Below, piece after piece: positions 26,943 through 38,865 of a stretch of 64,000 bases of DNA. A program made the translations under genes and the position numbers. The stretch's first letter is position 1. Every line of letters starts with the position of its first letter. Source of the DNA: Juglans regia (taxonomy: Eukaryota; Streptophyta; Magnoliopsida; Fagales; Juglandaceae); assembly GCF_001411555.2 (NCBI RefSeq), contig NC_049904.1, forward strand, positions 23,449,370-23,513,369, given 5' to 3'. Below the pieces are notes generated by a model, which was not told the DNA's origin, did no database searches, and saw only the letters and a program-made list of their open reading frames with translations.

Positions 26943-27778
26943 CAGGGGCGGACCTACGTTGATGGTTGGGGGGCGTTCGCTTCACCCGATAACCCCCCCC
27001 CAAAAAAAAAATCAAAAATCTCACTTAGTACAGCAAAGGCCTGTAGCCTGACTGGCATAAACCCCCAGCCTCCAAATGGAGGTCTAGGGTTCAAAACCCC
27101 CTCCCCAAATGTATCAAAAACAAAAATCTCACTTTATACTTAGTTCTCTATGTTTCTTTTAGTTTTTCAACAATTTTTTATATTTACACCTATTTCTTGT
27201 CATTAATAAAATCTCACATTCTCATTTTATTTTCACATCCCATAAGAGGCAAGAAAATATCTTGGTCTCTTTTTATAAGCTATTTGGTAAATTTACAACC
27301 TCATTTTTCCTATTTATTTACATTTTTCCTTTCAAATCTTCCACTAGCTAGCTTATTTGAATTAGTTTTGTGAGTAAGTACATATATATTATTATCGAGT
27401 TAACAATTAGGAGTAAAGGCAATAAATCTCACATAACTATTTTTATTTATATTATAGAGATTTTACAATATTCAATTTTAGATTTAACAAAAAAGTTTAT
27501 TTTTGTTTACTTAGTTTTTATCATTTGCTTCAAAAAAATCTTACAAGGCTATTTCTATCTTAATTTTATCGTCTACTTGAGTCCGATGGAGTTCAAGTGA
27601 GTGGTTTAGATGGGTGGTTTTAATAATTTAGTTTGTCCCTAGATAACAACCTTATATGGTTAATGTTAAATATCGGTGACACATTTTGCTACTTTAAATG
27701 ACGGTTACTGTTCACCCTTATATAAGACAAACTTTGCTAATTGCCCCCCCCAAGCATCAAATCCTAGTTCCGCCCCTA
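26943..27778. mobile_element. hAT-type non-autonomous transposon, 836 bp
   Basis: Left end CAGGGGCGGACCTA; right end read inward TAGGGGCGGAACTA (12 of 14 agree). Flanked on both sides by the exact 8-bp direct repeat CACGTGAG (26935-26942 and 27779-27786), the hallmark of hAT insertion. No transposase. It contains a nested tRNA-like SINE (27027-27120). Confidence 0.9.
27027..27120 (+). mobile_element. tRNA-derived SINE-like insertion nested in the hAT element
   Basis: A box-like TAGCCTGACTGG near 27044 and B box-like GGTTCAAAACC near 27088 have Pol III promoter spacing, and an A-rich tail ends the insert. CAAAAATCTCACTT is present on both sides (27013-27026 and 27121-27134), a 14-bp target duplication fitting LINE-mobilised insertion. 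The body is only about 94 bp, so it is short for a SINE and may be truncated. Confidence 0.65.
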
Positions 27779-27786
27779 CACGTGAG

Positions 27787-28279
27787 AGTGTGGATTTCTA
27801 CATTTAAATTTGCAATGTAAGTTAGTAAAGTCAAATTTCTCAACTTTGAATTGATCTCTCGATCCCCTCCCATTTCAAAAAGTAGATGCAGTCTATAATT
27901 AATGGATCAAACTTACACGATGCAAGTCACATACAATATATGATCACAACCAAACTGAAATAGATGATGTCAGCAACAATTCTGAAACCAAGATATAACT
28001 TGAAATTACCCTTCAAGATGCCTTCCACCAAATGCATAAACACTTCCCTGGAATCCCAAATAAACACTTCAAGGCTCTGTTATGACACTGTTTTATAATA
28101 AGAAATCATAGGAGGAATGAAACTCAATCAGTTGGTGCGACGGGGACAGATGAAAGAGATTTTATATGCTTCATGCTTAATCTCAACAAAACTGTTTTTC
28201 ATTCAAACAATTTACAAACATTTACAATGTGAAACCACCCCCCCCCCAAAACAAGAAGAAGAAGAAGAAGAAACACTTA
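27787..28279. other. Spacer between hAT and Harbinger elements
   Basis: No gene seen. A C9 run and a (GAA)n run occur at 28238-28271, just before the Harbinger insertion. Confidence 0.4.
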
Positions 28280-31044
28280 GAGCATTGGCAGTTGCTTATG
28301 CATCCTCATATTCGTCTTTATATTTTCATAATATCTTTTCAAATTCATTTGCATTGAATTATGCATCTTTAAATTTTTGCATAGCTATGAACAATGTATC
28401 TTTAAATTTGAAAAAACACAATTCACTCCCCAAACATTATTTTTAATGTTTTTTCTCTCTCTCCCCAAGCAGTGTTCCATTGGCTCTCTCAAACTTTGTC
28501 CCCAACGGAACTCTCTCGAACACTTTTCTCTCATTGCTTTCTCTCTTTCTTTGACAACAAAGGTACTAGGGAGCAACTCTCTCTCCCTCTCTCTCCACAA
28601 ACAAATTTGTATCTATTCTATGGCACTAAGGAACAACTCTCAACAGATTTGTATCTCTTCTCTCTTCGAGAACGACGGCCTATGAACAGATTTCCATCTC
28701 TTGGTTAGGTTTTGTGGTTCCTTGCCATGTGGACAGTGCTCATCAACGACGGCCTCTTCTTGTAGCTCGGTACTCGATTTTTCATCTCTTGGTTAGGTTT
28801 TTCTGATTTGGTTAGGTTTATGCTTTGTGATTGTTTAGTGTTTGAATTAAAGAGTTTTTGGCAATAAAGAGTATACAAAAAAGTCTTATTGTTATGTTAT
28901 CATTGTAGACAGCATGGCCATTTAAAAAAATAATTGTAGAGTGATGAGAAAGAGGAAGAACTTGGAAGTTTTAGAAGGGGATGGGGGAAAATATCATGAA
29001 AGGTGAGGAAGTTTTACAGAATTGGGAGCATCTAAGCAAGGAATACCAAGCGCAATGCCCAAAACTTGCCTTCTTGACAAAAAAAAAAAACTACCCTTGA
29101 CTACTCCAAACTGTTACCCCACTACCCCAGTTAGAATTCTTCAATGAACTATAAATTGATTTGTTAGTACTCCAATTTAATAGAATTGTTGTATTGTGTC
29201 CCTTGCTCTCTAAATCACCTACGTAGGTATTGCCAATTAGTAGAACAGAAATTGGGTAAAACGTGGCATGTGCCTTTGAACAGATTTTACAACGTTGTCA
29301 CCAACAAATATGATGGTGTTTGGTGGTAGATTGGACCAAGCTGAGGTGAGAGAGAAAGAAGGTAGTAAACTCAAGGAATGAGAATTTGACAGAATTTGCA
29401 AACATGGAAAAAGAGAGAGAATATAGTTTTGTCGTCTATAGTTAGGGAACATGCAATGAGGAGTAAATTATTTTATTTCAACCAGGAATTAGATGTTTAA
29501 TTACATGATATTAAAATTAACCGGATTTGGTTTTTCTTGGACTGATCTATGTACAGTGTACATACTAGGTCACAGTGTACATGATTTTAGTATTTTGTAT
29601 TTAGGAAGCATGCTTGGCAGATATATTGATTACTTTATTTTTTTGGCAGATATACTGTCATTTAGATTACTTCATTCTTGATAGATATATTGATATTCAT
29701 TTTTTCAACTTATTATTTTCAATGAATATTTTTTCCTTTTGTTTTGTACTTTCATGCATACATATTTTTCCCATGTGCAATTTTAGTAATATTTTATCCT
29801 TCAATAATTTGATGAAGGATAAACTGTTTAATTGATGATGATCATTTCTTCACCACACTATTGGAAAGTGGTGAGGGTGATATTAACAACCCCTATAAAC
29901 AAGCTTTAACATGGATCATTGTTGGAATATTTTGAGGCACCAACCAAAATGGCAAGCACACATGGACCTCATAAGAAAAAAAGATAATATTGCACGTTCA
30001 GGTATTACTCCAAACTCAATACGTTTAGGGAAGACATGGAAAATGTATCCGTGGATTGTGAGAGACCTTTGGGCTAGAAGGTTGAAAAAACAAGAGAAAA
30101 ACAAAGAAAATGTAACGAAAGACAAAATAATGTAATTAATGAGACTTTAAGCCAAATGAAAGATGATAGAAGGACTTGTATGATTGAGAGAATAGAATCA
30201 CAATTGAAGTATGAGATTGAAAAATCTGAGTTACTACTTGTTAAGAAGAGAAAACTTGATTTAGAAATTAAGGCTAAAGAAGATAGATCTGAATTAGCAG
30301 CTCTTAAGAAGAGAAAAACTGATATGAAAATTATGAAATTTGATATTGATTCCATGAATTCTGTGCAGCAAGAGTATTTCCATAATTTTTAAATGGAAAT
30401 CATTGAGGAACAAAGGAACAAGGTCATATCTCATACATAATTGTATGTTTGTATGATGGTATTTTGTAATTGTTTTGACTGTGTAGTAATATATTTTGGG
30501 TATTGTTGTACTGATTGCACACAAATTCCATTATTTTTTGTACTACTAGTTGCTATCAATGACATGGAAACTGTTATGGAGCTACTATGGAAAAACTTGC
30601 TGATTTGTATCATTTTTGGAGTTTTGTGGATTTTGTATTAAAATAAACTTCGAGTATGAATTTGTATTAAAATCAACTTTGTGGAATTTCTATTAAGTTG
30701 ATTTTGATACATAAAATTTGTATTAAGTTGATACATGGAATTTGAGCACATGATACATGGAATTTATTTGAATCTATATAGAATTTATTTTGGTTGACAA
30801 TTTAATTTGTATGGAATTACATTGTATTAAGTTTAAATCTATATAGAATTTATTTTGGCAAGAAGGTTGAATTTGTATGGAAACAAGCAGTTTTTTGTGA
30901 TTTTGATTGTTTGGGTTATACGTAATTGGATGGTCTATTGATTTAGGGAAAAAAATATTAATAAAATAATAAATATTTTATTACTATTTGATTTAAAGAT
31001 GCATAATCCAATGTGTGATTATTCCAATGCATAATCCAATTCTC
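28280..31044 (+). mobile_element. PIF/Harbinger-type transposon derivative, about 2.77 kb
   Basis: Left end GAGCATTGGCAGTTGCTTAT; right end read inward GAGAATTGGATTATGCATTG. Flanked by TTA on both sides (28277-28279 and 31045-31047), the target duplication typical of Harbinger. Subterminal GATGCATAA/TTATGCATC words occur at both ends. It carries a remnant of the Myb/trihelix-like ORF1 protein (29911-30440) but no recognisable DDE transposase, so it is probably a non-autonomous deletion derivative. Its right end lies about 525 bp beyond the TPK stop codon. Confidence 0.75.
29911..30440 (+). pseudogene. PIF/Harbinger ORF1-like protein remnant
   Basis: Frame starting at 29911 reads MDHCWNILRHQPKWQAHMDL..., matching the conserved 'HCWNILRHQPKW' stretch of plant Harbinger ORF1 proteins, often annotated as 'glutathione S-transferase T3-like' or NAM-associated. 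It stops at 30135. The following frame, 30156-30392, is a Lys/Glu-rich coiled-coil-like tail (KSELLLVKKRKLDLEIKAKE) ending in an early stop with coding-like continuation. The N-terminal Myb-like domain is missing. Broken, not expected to function. Confidence 0.6.
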
Positions 31045-31047
31045 TTA

Positions 31048-31569
31048 GGAGCCAGAGACGAACCGTTGATAAACTTTGCAAGTATTGAGCTTAATCTTTT
31101 ATCCCCCAGGTTTCTGCAAAAGAATAAATCCCAACCTTCGTACAAAATACTCCCAAAAAAACTTGAGGAAAAGCAAATATAGCTTCCATTGGGAAAAATT
31201 CTTCCGCATACCCAAATCCCTGATCCACCATGCATACCATGACGGCTAGGAGCAAGTTGGCAGATGGTAATGTTCACCATCTTACCACACGAGCGGGCAA
31301 CAAAACTGCCGAAGGTGGTGTTTTTTCATGCAATTGTATCGATCATACTTCATATGCTCTCATTATGGTTGAATAAACTCGAACCAAAACCCAGCACTCC
31401 AGCATCCGTGACCAGGGTGTGAATAGTACGAACTTGCAACTGGAACAACTGATAAGGTAGTGAAGTTCCTCTATCATCTTATGCAACTTGAATAGAAGAC
31501 ATATAGTATTTTCTCTCCTGCCTTTCACTGGTGCTATAAGAATAACCTGACCAAGGTACTTTAATGTCA
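31048..31569. other. TPK 3' flank, probable 3' UTR in part
   Basis: Sequence between the Harbinger element and the TPK stop. It is less AT-rich than usual and without recognisable coding. The part nearest 31569 is expected to be TPK 3' UTR. Confidence 0.4.
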
Positions 31570-34500
31570 TCAATGATGAGTCTCCATGAGATCAGCAAGA
31601 GTTATCTTTCCACAGTTTCCAGTGTCTAGCCTATCAAATTTATTGCAGATCTGCATAATGTCTTTTTCCGATACCTTTCCCATCTCCTTGAGCTTGTATA
31701 CGACGTATTCTGATTTACTGCATATATAAAACAGCAGAAATACTCAACCTAACTGTTTGGGTTCATTTCAAATCAAGACAAATGGAGATAACATGAATAG
31801 CTGAGAAAGAGAAAGAAAGAAAACTGATGGTGATATCAGAGATCAAATAGAGCCAGATGAGAGTGAACTAGGAAGTATGACACAATAGAGACAGAAGTTA
31901 GTATCTTGAAGAAAATAATTTAAACGGAAAGAAGATGATAAATCTGGGGTCTGTGGGCTTTTATCACTCACTGTTGCATTACTAACAGACCTCTGCTTTC
32001 AAGCCAAAAGAAGAGCAGACAGATTACAAGTAGCCTGAACATGGAATGCCTTGCCTTCTTTAATATCGTCAGCAAGATGCCACATTATACCTACCTTCCT
32101 TTTAGTATAAATCCAAAGATACCATAACTATTAGCCAAACATAACTATTTAAGTTATTCCTTTACAGAAAAAAGTATTATGAAACTCTAACAAGATTTCG
32201 TGACAGATCCTAAACATAAACAGAATAACAATGGAAACAAAATCATAGAGCAGAGAAGCGACAATAATCAAGAGCCCTGTTGATTTTTCTTCTTTTTGGT
32301 GGAAAGATACAGGCAGAAAATCATCCAATCTATGGCTGTGATGCAACTGTAGATTTCATTTTCCATGCATTCACTCATTACACCACAGGTACAATTTCTC
32401 ATACCCTGACATTAAAAACTAATGCATAAATTTATGTGATCTTGAACTTCTAGCCATGTTTATCGAGAAGGGTATTTTTGTAATTTTAATGGGTGATGGA
32501 AGATGGCACTAGCAGAACATGGCTAGCTTGGTTTATTGGTCAAATTTCTGAAATGAGGAAGTCCAACACCTACTAGAATAAGAAAATTTTGCATACCTGT
32601 AAATATCGGAGTTACATACAAAGATCATAACAGTTTAATAATGAGATTTATTCTCCATCTTTCTTTCCTCCCCTTCCCTGAGATTTTCAGCACTTTCATC
32701 ATCCATTTCAAACCCGGAACCAGACCCTATCATGATCCTTTAACCTTGATATATCCTTATTTGATAAGGCATACCTTTCAACAATCAAAACCTTGACAGC
32801 TCCAAACCACAAAAGAACCAAATTTCCTGCTCTCAGGTTTCTGCTTGAAGCCTCAGATCAGGTTTTCAGAGAAGAAGATGATACACGAATGCATGAAATG
32901 TCTTAAAATGTTTTTGGCCTAATGAATGAAATGAATGTGTGATGGTACTAGAACTAAAAGCCAGAGGTGACCATTAGCGTATGGTTCATAGAGGTTGGCT
33001 CACTCGAGTGCAAATCAAGCGAATGCAAGTTATTCAGCCGTGATAGGTAAATATTCAATACCCAAGTACGCTTACAAAATTGCACCATTGCTTATCATGT
33101 TCTTCATACCATAGACGCGAGTCCATTCGTGCCACGAAAACAGAGTCGGGATCCTCGTGATCGCCAACCTTTGACACAAACTGTAAATGTGCATAGGACA
33201 CGAAAAGCTTCACAGAAGAATGCTTTATTATGATGTGCGTAAAATATATTACCAATGCTGCAATGCATTTTAAAGATAAGGAACGTTTACAACTCCTTTT
33301 TTTTTTTTTTTGATAGGATACAACTCTTTTTGTATTATAAAGATAGAGTATTGGAGTCTTCACCTTGAAGATGCTTTTAGTTAGCGTTTGTAGCACAATA
33401 GGGGATTCATATCCATTGTGATGTTTTAGATTGAAGACCAAAGTCTATAATGTTTTAGTTTCTTTTCGCGAGTTATGATGAACAAAAATAGACCACGAAC
33501 TCATATGCTTGAGGACGACATTCACAGTTCAGTGCCAATTCCAATAGAAACTATAGGACTTCTCAAAGCATCCAAAAGCCAATCCTAATCAAGTTTAGAG
33601 AGGTTCAAAAGCTAATCAGCTAAACGAGGTTCAAAAGATAATCGAGACAAATGTATACCTCACAAATCCATTGTTATCAATGTCAGCAGCAAGAAACTCA
33701 GAAACAGTCATATCCTGACCAAGAACCCACTTTGCCATCATTCTATGCCGCTTATCCACTCTTGCCTCGGCCAAGTACAGAAAGGCTCGAGCAACCGCCA
33801 GTGTTGAAACAAGCAACCAAATTGAAGCAAAAATACGACCCGGCAAGGACTTGAATGCCCTGTCACCATACCCAACTGTCGTGACCGACATAACTGATAG
33901 ATAAAACGAATCCACCCAACAAAGCCTCTCCACAAAATGCATTACACCGACACCAATCCCAATACAAAGAACCACAACCCCCAATGCCAATGACACCTTC
34001 ATCCTAATCCTCATCCTCCCTTTCTTCACATCAACTATGTACGATCTTGGGGTATCCCTCTCACCCTTATTCTTCACGGTCCTCAACAAGTAACTCTCCT
34101 GTAAATCAAGCACATAACTCACCATCCCTGTAAGCAAAATATCAATAAAGCCAAAACCCACCAGCACAAACATTATGGAAAACAACTTGGTTGCTGTGCT
34201 TGCCGGCGTAATGTCACCATAGCCAATCGTGCACATCGTCACAATGCAGAAATACAGAGCATCCACTACCGGGTGGGTCTCATCCGCCGAGAAATCGTCC
34301 TTCTTGAACCAATATATAATCACTCCTAAGAACAAATACAACATAAGAAGAACACACGCTTGGCGAACAATCGATTGGGACCCAAATGGCGGTCTAGGCT
34401 CAGAGGGGTGGTTAATTTCGTTGATTACCGCCATGGCTGGCGCGGTCTTAGAGCGGTGAAGATTGGTCTTGGTCCATGGATTATTGGGGTCGAGAAGCCA

Positions 34501-34797
34501 ACCTTGTGGGGACTGTAACAACGATTGTGATTGAGGGTCTTGCGGGGTAGGGAGGTCTACAGAAGTTGAAGAAGAAGAGGGTCTTGGGGAGCCGAGAGAG
34601 AGGGTCAAGGCATCGACCAGAGGGGAAGCGTCTTGTGGGGAAGAGGAAGAAGGGCCAAAGATGAGGCGGTCTTTGAGCTCAGAAGGGGTTAGAGGAAGAG
34701 AGATCTCGTTGTGCTCTGGAAGTGGTGCTAGAACCGGCGGCGGTGGTGTTGGCTTTCTTCTTGGGCTCAGATACGGCAGCAGAGGCTCTTTCTCCAT
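31570..34797 (-). CDS. TPK: Two-pore potassium channel (TPK), complete, two exons
   Basis: K+-selective channel of endomembranes (tonoplast; thylakoid is debated for TPK3). Exons 34797-33659 and 31717-31570 join in frame across a 1.94-kb intron to 428 residues; Arabidopsis TPK2/3 are of similar size. The N-terminus is Pro/Ser-rich, with a 14-3-3 binding motif RSKTAP at 115-120. Pore 1 has TIGYGD at 190-195 and pore 2 TVGYGD at 307-312, each between two membrane helices. The C-terminus holds one canonical EF-hand loop (DIDNNGFVSKSE, 372-383, split by the intron at Ser380). A second, LDTGNCGKITLADL, is degenerate, lacking the usual acidic residue at loop position 3 and Glu at 12. Start is the first ATG, MEKEPLLPYLSPR, typical of the family. 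Order in the locus favours a TPK2/3-type identity. Very secure as TPK. Confidence 0.95.
31718..33658 (-). other. Long intron of the TPK gene
   Basis: GT donor at 33658 (AG-GTATAC) and AG acceptor at 31718 (TGCAG). It contains short spurious frames (33055-33441, 32149-32346) and a poly-T run at about 33299-33311. No nested gene recognised. Confidence 0.8.
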
Positions 34798-35110
34798 CTG
34801 GGGCCTGGGGGGTTGCCAAGAATACGACTTCTGGAGCTGCGGGCAGTCCAGGAACCGGGAGGTATTCGAAACGAGATTACGTAGAGGTCTTTAGAGAAAT
34901 GGTCTTTGTGAGAAAGAAAGTGCGGAACATACTGAGTAATGAAAGAGCACTGATTTTTCAGATAGAGAATTGAGAAGAGAAGAGAGAGAGAGGGATGTCG
35001 GTGTGTTGCGTAGAACGGAAAGAAGCATAGGATATTAGAAAGCGGCAAAGAAGAGACAGATACAGTCTGACAGGGTTAAGGAAGAAAGACAGAGATGTTA
35101 CTAGATTCGA
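34798..35110 (-). promoter_or_regulatory. TPK 5' leader/promoter region
   Basis: Upstream of the TPK start on the minus strand, with a CT-rich stretch (GA-rich on plus, about 34974-34992) typical of plant leaders. No clear TATA box was fixed. Confidence 0.35.
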
Positions 35111-36235
35111 TATGTGCAGAGGAATATGCTAGTTGGAAAACGCGCTTTAATAGCGCGTGGTTGTAAGTGGGAGAAAGCCAATCATTTTCCTCTAAAGAAT
35201 TGTAAAAGGGTTACTTCCATTTCAGTTTGCTGCATCGGTGAAGTGAATTTCGAGAATGATTGGAGTCGGAAAATGTGTTTTGTTTTTGTTTTTGATTTTG
35301 GAGTTAAAAAATATATATAATATATGTTTTCTCAAATTTCCATGGGAAAAGGATTGCTCGGGTGGTGGGCCGTCACTGTCAATCCTGACCATGACAACTT
35401 TCTTTTATTTTTGCTATCATTTTTTTTTTTTTTTCTATCAATTTAATATTGATAATTTTTTGCAATTAATCTATGCTATACTCCAAAATAAAATAAGCTA
35501 AAAAATACTTCCCACCTTATTAAAGTGTGCTGATCAAATTTTTTTTTTAAATATTTGTGTGTATTTTTTTAAATATCAAGATTAGTTTGAATAGTAAAAT
35601 ATTTTTATATATTCTGTAAATAGTAAAAAATAATAATAATAAAATATAAAATAATATTATAAAAATAATAATAAAATAATAAATAATAGTAAGATATTAA
35701 GAAGATATTCTCAATATTTAAACTAGGCCTAACACAAATAATTTAAAAAAAAAAAACCATGTAACACCTGTAAGTACCCATGGAATCTCGGTACATGTAA
35801 CAACATAAAAACAAAAAAAGAGCATAGCCACAAAAGAGATTCCATGTTTTAAGATAGAATAATAATGCAGGAATAATCCTTATTATAATTCTTTATACAA
35901 TTCTTACTTTAATTCAAACTATTATTTTTATGAATTATTTTATAAAAATATCTTTCAAAAAAATATAATTATGTAAAAAAATTATGAAATTTATTTATGT
36001 AAAAAGATATAAATTTTATAAAATTAAAATTTATTTTTAATAAGATAACATATTTATAAAATTATAAATTATTAAAAAAAATTATATGCATATCATTACC
36101 TTGTAAATTACTAAATAGAGAATCCCAATTAAGAAAAAAAAAAAACAACTATTTATTCAATAATTGAGCTTGTACCATACCTTGATAAGATCAAGCCTGA
36201 CCACAAAAATACAACAGCGAATCCAGATGTCCACA
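35111..36235. other. Intergenic AT-rich DNA, no gene seen
   Basis: Very AT-rich from about 35440, with ATAATA-type runs (35625-35690) resembling the AT-rich MITE interiors. No gene recognised. Confidence 0.45.
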
Positions 36236-36900
36236 GACTTTTCTTTTCTTTTCTTTTTTTTTTTTGGAAAAAATAAGGAATTTTATTAAGAATGCTCCTT
36301 TAAGTGAATACAAGAAGATCTCTCATCCATGTCAATAATATCTTCAGATATTTTTATAGTATTTTTTTGTTATTACATGAGCCACTTCAGTTGCTTCTGT
36401 ATTAACAGTACGTTGAACATAACCAGTGATCAAACTTAGTAAAAGTTTTAATAGCATTCATGTACTGTTCCATTGATCTTCATCACCTTTAATAGCATCG
36501 ACTACTTGTAAGTTCTAAGGCATCTCCCACTAGAATCACATTCCTCAAACCCAACTCAGTACCAAAAATTGTAGCTTGAAGTGCAGAGAGAGTCTCAGCT
36601 AGAAAAACATCTGGATATAAGTCCCTTCTCGCCCTCATGGTAGCCATTACTCTACCTTCTCAATCACGAACAATTACCCCAATCCCAACTTTACAGAGAG
36701 TTTGGTCAATTGTCACATTCCAATTAATTTTTTGTGCTTCCTTTGGGGGTAGTACCTAGCAATACTTATGGCTTGTAGGAGTTGCTACATTTGTTATGTT
36801 CTTAAGGGCCAAATTTATGAAGTCATGCAAAACCCGTTTTGAATGCATTGCCAACCTACAAGGGTGCAGAAACTCTCTACTAAAAACACGAGTTATTTCT
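36236..36900 (-). pseudogene. LINE (non-LTR retrotransposon) 3' end with broken RNase H domain
   Basis: On the minus strand, frames give INWNVTIDQTLCKVGIGVIV-RD, then EGRVMATMRARRDLYPDVF and, after a frame shift, LAETLSALQATIFGTELGL. This is the RNase H-like domain found at the end of plant LINE ORF2 proteins. At least one stop and one frameshift break it. A T-rich run on the plus strand at 36240-36265 is the expected poly(A) tail. No function remains. Confidence 0.7.
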
Positions 36901-36933
36901 CAACAAAATCTTCTGAGCTACTCTACTACTAGT

Positions 36934-37330
36934 GCTGCAAACGGTCCGGTCCGGTGATGGATCGAATATTTTCGGTCTATTATTTTTTAGACTAGACCGG
37001 ACCGAACACCCAAAGGGACCATCGGTCCGGTTTGGTTCAGTCGGTCCGGTCTATTTTTTTTTATTTTTTTTAAATAATTAATAAAAAAAATTTATTTAAA
37101 ATACTAAATTAAATTAAGTGACTTATTAATGTGGATTATGTAACAAACTCAATAAAAAAATATTTTATATGATCAATGATAATAAATTAGATATATTATT
37201 AATTTATATAATTATTATATAATTAACTAATTGATATTATATATTTATTAATTCATAGAATATTAACAAGTGTTAATAGCATATTTAAAATTTTATATTA
37301 TTAATAGCATCAAAGCAAGCTCTCCACATA
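36934..37330. mobile_element. Probable hAT-like terminal fragment rich in GGTCCGG
   Basis: Begins CTAGTGCTGCAAACGGTCCG and has several GGTCCGG/CCGGACC words in both orientations within 120 bases, then AT-rich DNA. Similar 'TAGTGCTGCAAACGG' ends are familiar from plant hAT MITEs. The opposite end was not found, so it is likely truncated. Confidence 0.4.
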
Positions 37331-37679
37331 AAGGTTTTTTTTTTCAGCATTCGAATTCTCAGTAGCTATATATTGGAAAACTCACTTTCTTGTTGGTATA
37401 GCGCGAACATCGCGCTAAGCAAAATACAATCATATATGCTCTTTCTTAACATACAACCAACAAAACATTGCATCATTTATGTGTCACTCTCAAAGCATTA
37501 TGTTAATAATTTATAATGATATATTTACAGTGATTATGGCAATATTTCAATGTGGCATTTATAATTTTTCAAATCCGATGTATATGTGGAATATGACAGT
37601 TCAACTACCTATTTAGCATTTAATAATTTTATTCTTTACGTGGCATTATTAGATCTCTAGTTTCTATATTTTGTAAGTG

Positions 37680-38300
37680 TTGTGGCCACATTTAATAAGG
37701 TGTCAAAAACACTAAATAATAAAGCAGGGACCCTTCAATTTTATTACAATATTGCCCCAAGGCTCCACAGTCTATGTAAAGTTCTAATTAATATACATAC
37801 ATATATATATATATATATATATGTGTTGCCTAATCCAAATGCGGCTCGATCTCAAACTCACCAATATTTAATCCTTTGGTCACATGCGGTCTATTATTTC
37901 ATGGATCTCAGAATATTATTCGACCACTTTCAAACTTTGAGAGTTATGTATCGTTTGTTTTTACAGTTAATCTCAATTCATCTCATTTAATCATTACATA
38001 TTTTTTAAATTTTAACACAAAATAAAATAAACAATTTAACTTTTTCAAATCTTAAAATAAAAATAATATTAAAAAATATATATTTTAATAATTTTTTTTT
38101 TAATTTTTTAATTTTAATTTCAACTCATTTCATTTACAGAAACAAACAATTAGACTCTTAAACGATTATTGTGCAATAAGTTAGAAGATTTTGAATGCTT
38201 ATTACATATAGCAGTCAAGAGGTTTATAAGCTACTTTGACTTGTCAATTGAGTTCCTTTTCTTCTTACGATGGGATTGCTAAACGATCACTCAATTAATA
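37680..38300. repeat. Segment paralogous to 55.85-56.92 kb (edge of segmental duplication)
   Basis: Words TTGCCTAATCC(A/G)AATG, TATTTCATGGAT(C/A)TCAGA and GACTTGTC... GAGTTC(C/T)TTTTCTT occur in the same order here (37829, 37895, 38226) and near 56768, 56828 and 56862. This places the left edge of the duplication carrying the methyltransferase genes. A MITE (37949-38150) interrupts it. Confidence 0.55.
37949..38150. mobile_element. 'CATCTCA' MITE copy
   Basis: Ends CGTTTGTTTTTACAGTTAAT and ...ATTTACAGAAACAAACAAT are inverted. Interior is the family pattern TTCAAATCTTAAAATAAAAA. It lies immediately left of the 1.95-kb tandem duplication. Confidence 0.65.
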
Positions 38301-38315
38301 TTCCGTTTGTGTGAT

Positions 38316-38559
38316 CGTTTGGATTTAAATATTAGAACAGAATATTTATGAGTGGTTTGAATTTAAAGATAAATTTAAATAATTTGTAAATAATAGAATA
38401 AAATTTGAATTAATTATTATATTTTATGTAAAAATTTGATAAAGTTATTTTGAGATATGAAACAATTGAATTGTTTATTATATTTTATATGAAAATTTGA
38501 TAAATTTGTAATGATGAGATTATATGAGAATAGTTGAGGTGAGTTTTGAATTCAAACGA
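38316..38559. mobile_element. 'CATCTCA' MITE copy in tandem unit 1
   Basis: Inverted ends CGTTTGGATTTAAATATTAG and ...GAATTCAAACG around an AT-rich interior. The counterpart in unit 2 is 40271-40513. Confidence 0.65.
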
Positions 38560-38865
38560 GTTCTTAGTATTGATGCATTCTAATGTACTATTTTGAGATT
38601 ATTAATATATCAAAAAAGCTATAGACAGTCAATTCAGGCAAACGGCGTGTAAGAAGCTCTCTCAATTTTTTTTTTTCATTTCATTCCCTCCCCCTCTTCA
38701 TCAGTCCCTCTTTCTCTGCGTTTCTTTTCTACCTCAAGAACTCCCTCTCTCGATCCTTCCATGAAGCTGCACATCCCGTCGAAGACCATGAGTCAGCAAC
38801 CGCTTGAAGCACTGAAAAAACCTCGACGACAATGTCCCTCCCCTCGAACCCGCCCCCTCCCTCCC

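Noticed and set aside
28238..28271. C9 and (GAA)n runs as a CRISPR- or satellite-like array
   Set aside because: Simple microsatellites; there are no spacers or repeats of array type anywhere in the window.
33055..33441. 128-aa open frame within the TPK intron
   Set aside because: Low-complexity Lys run and no homology recognised; it lies inside a well-supported intron.
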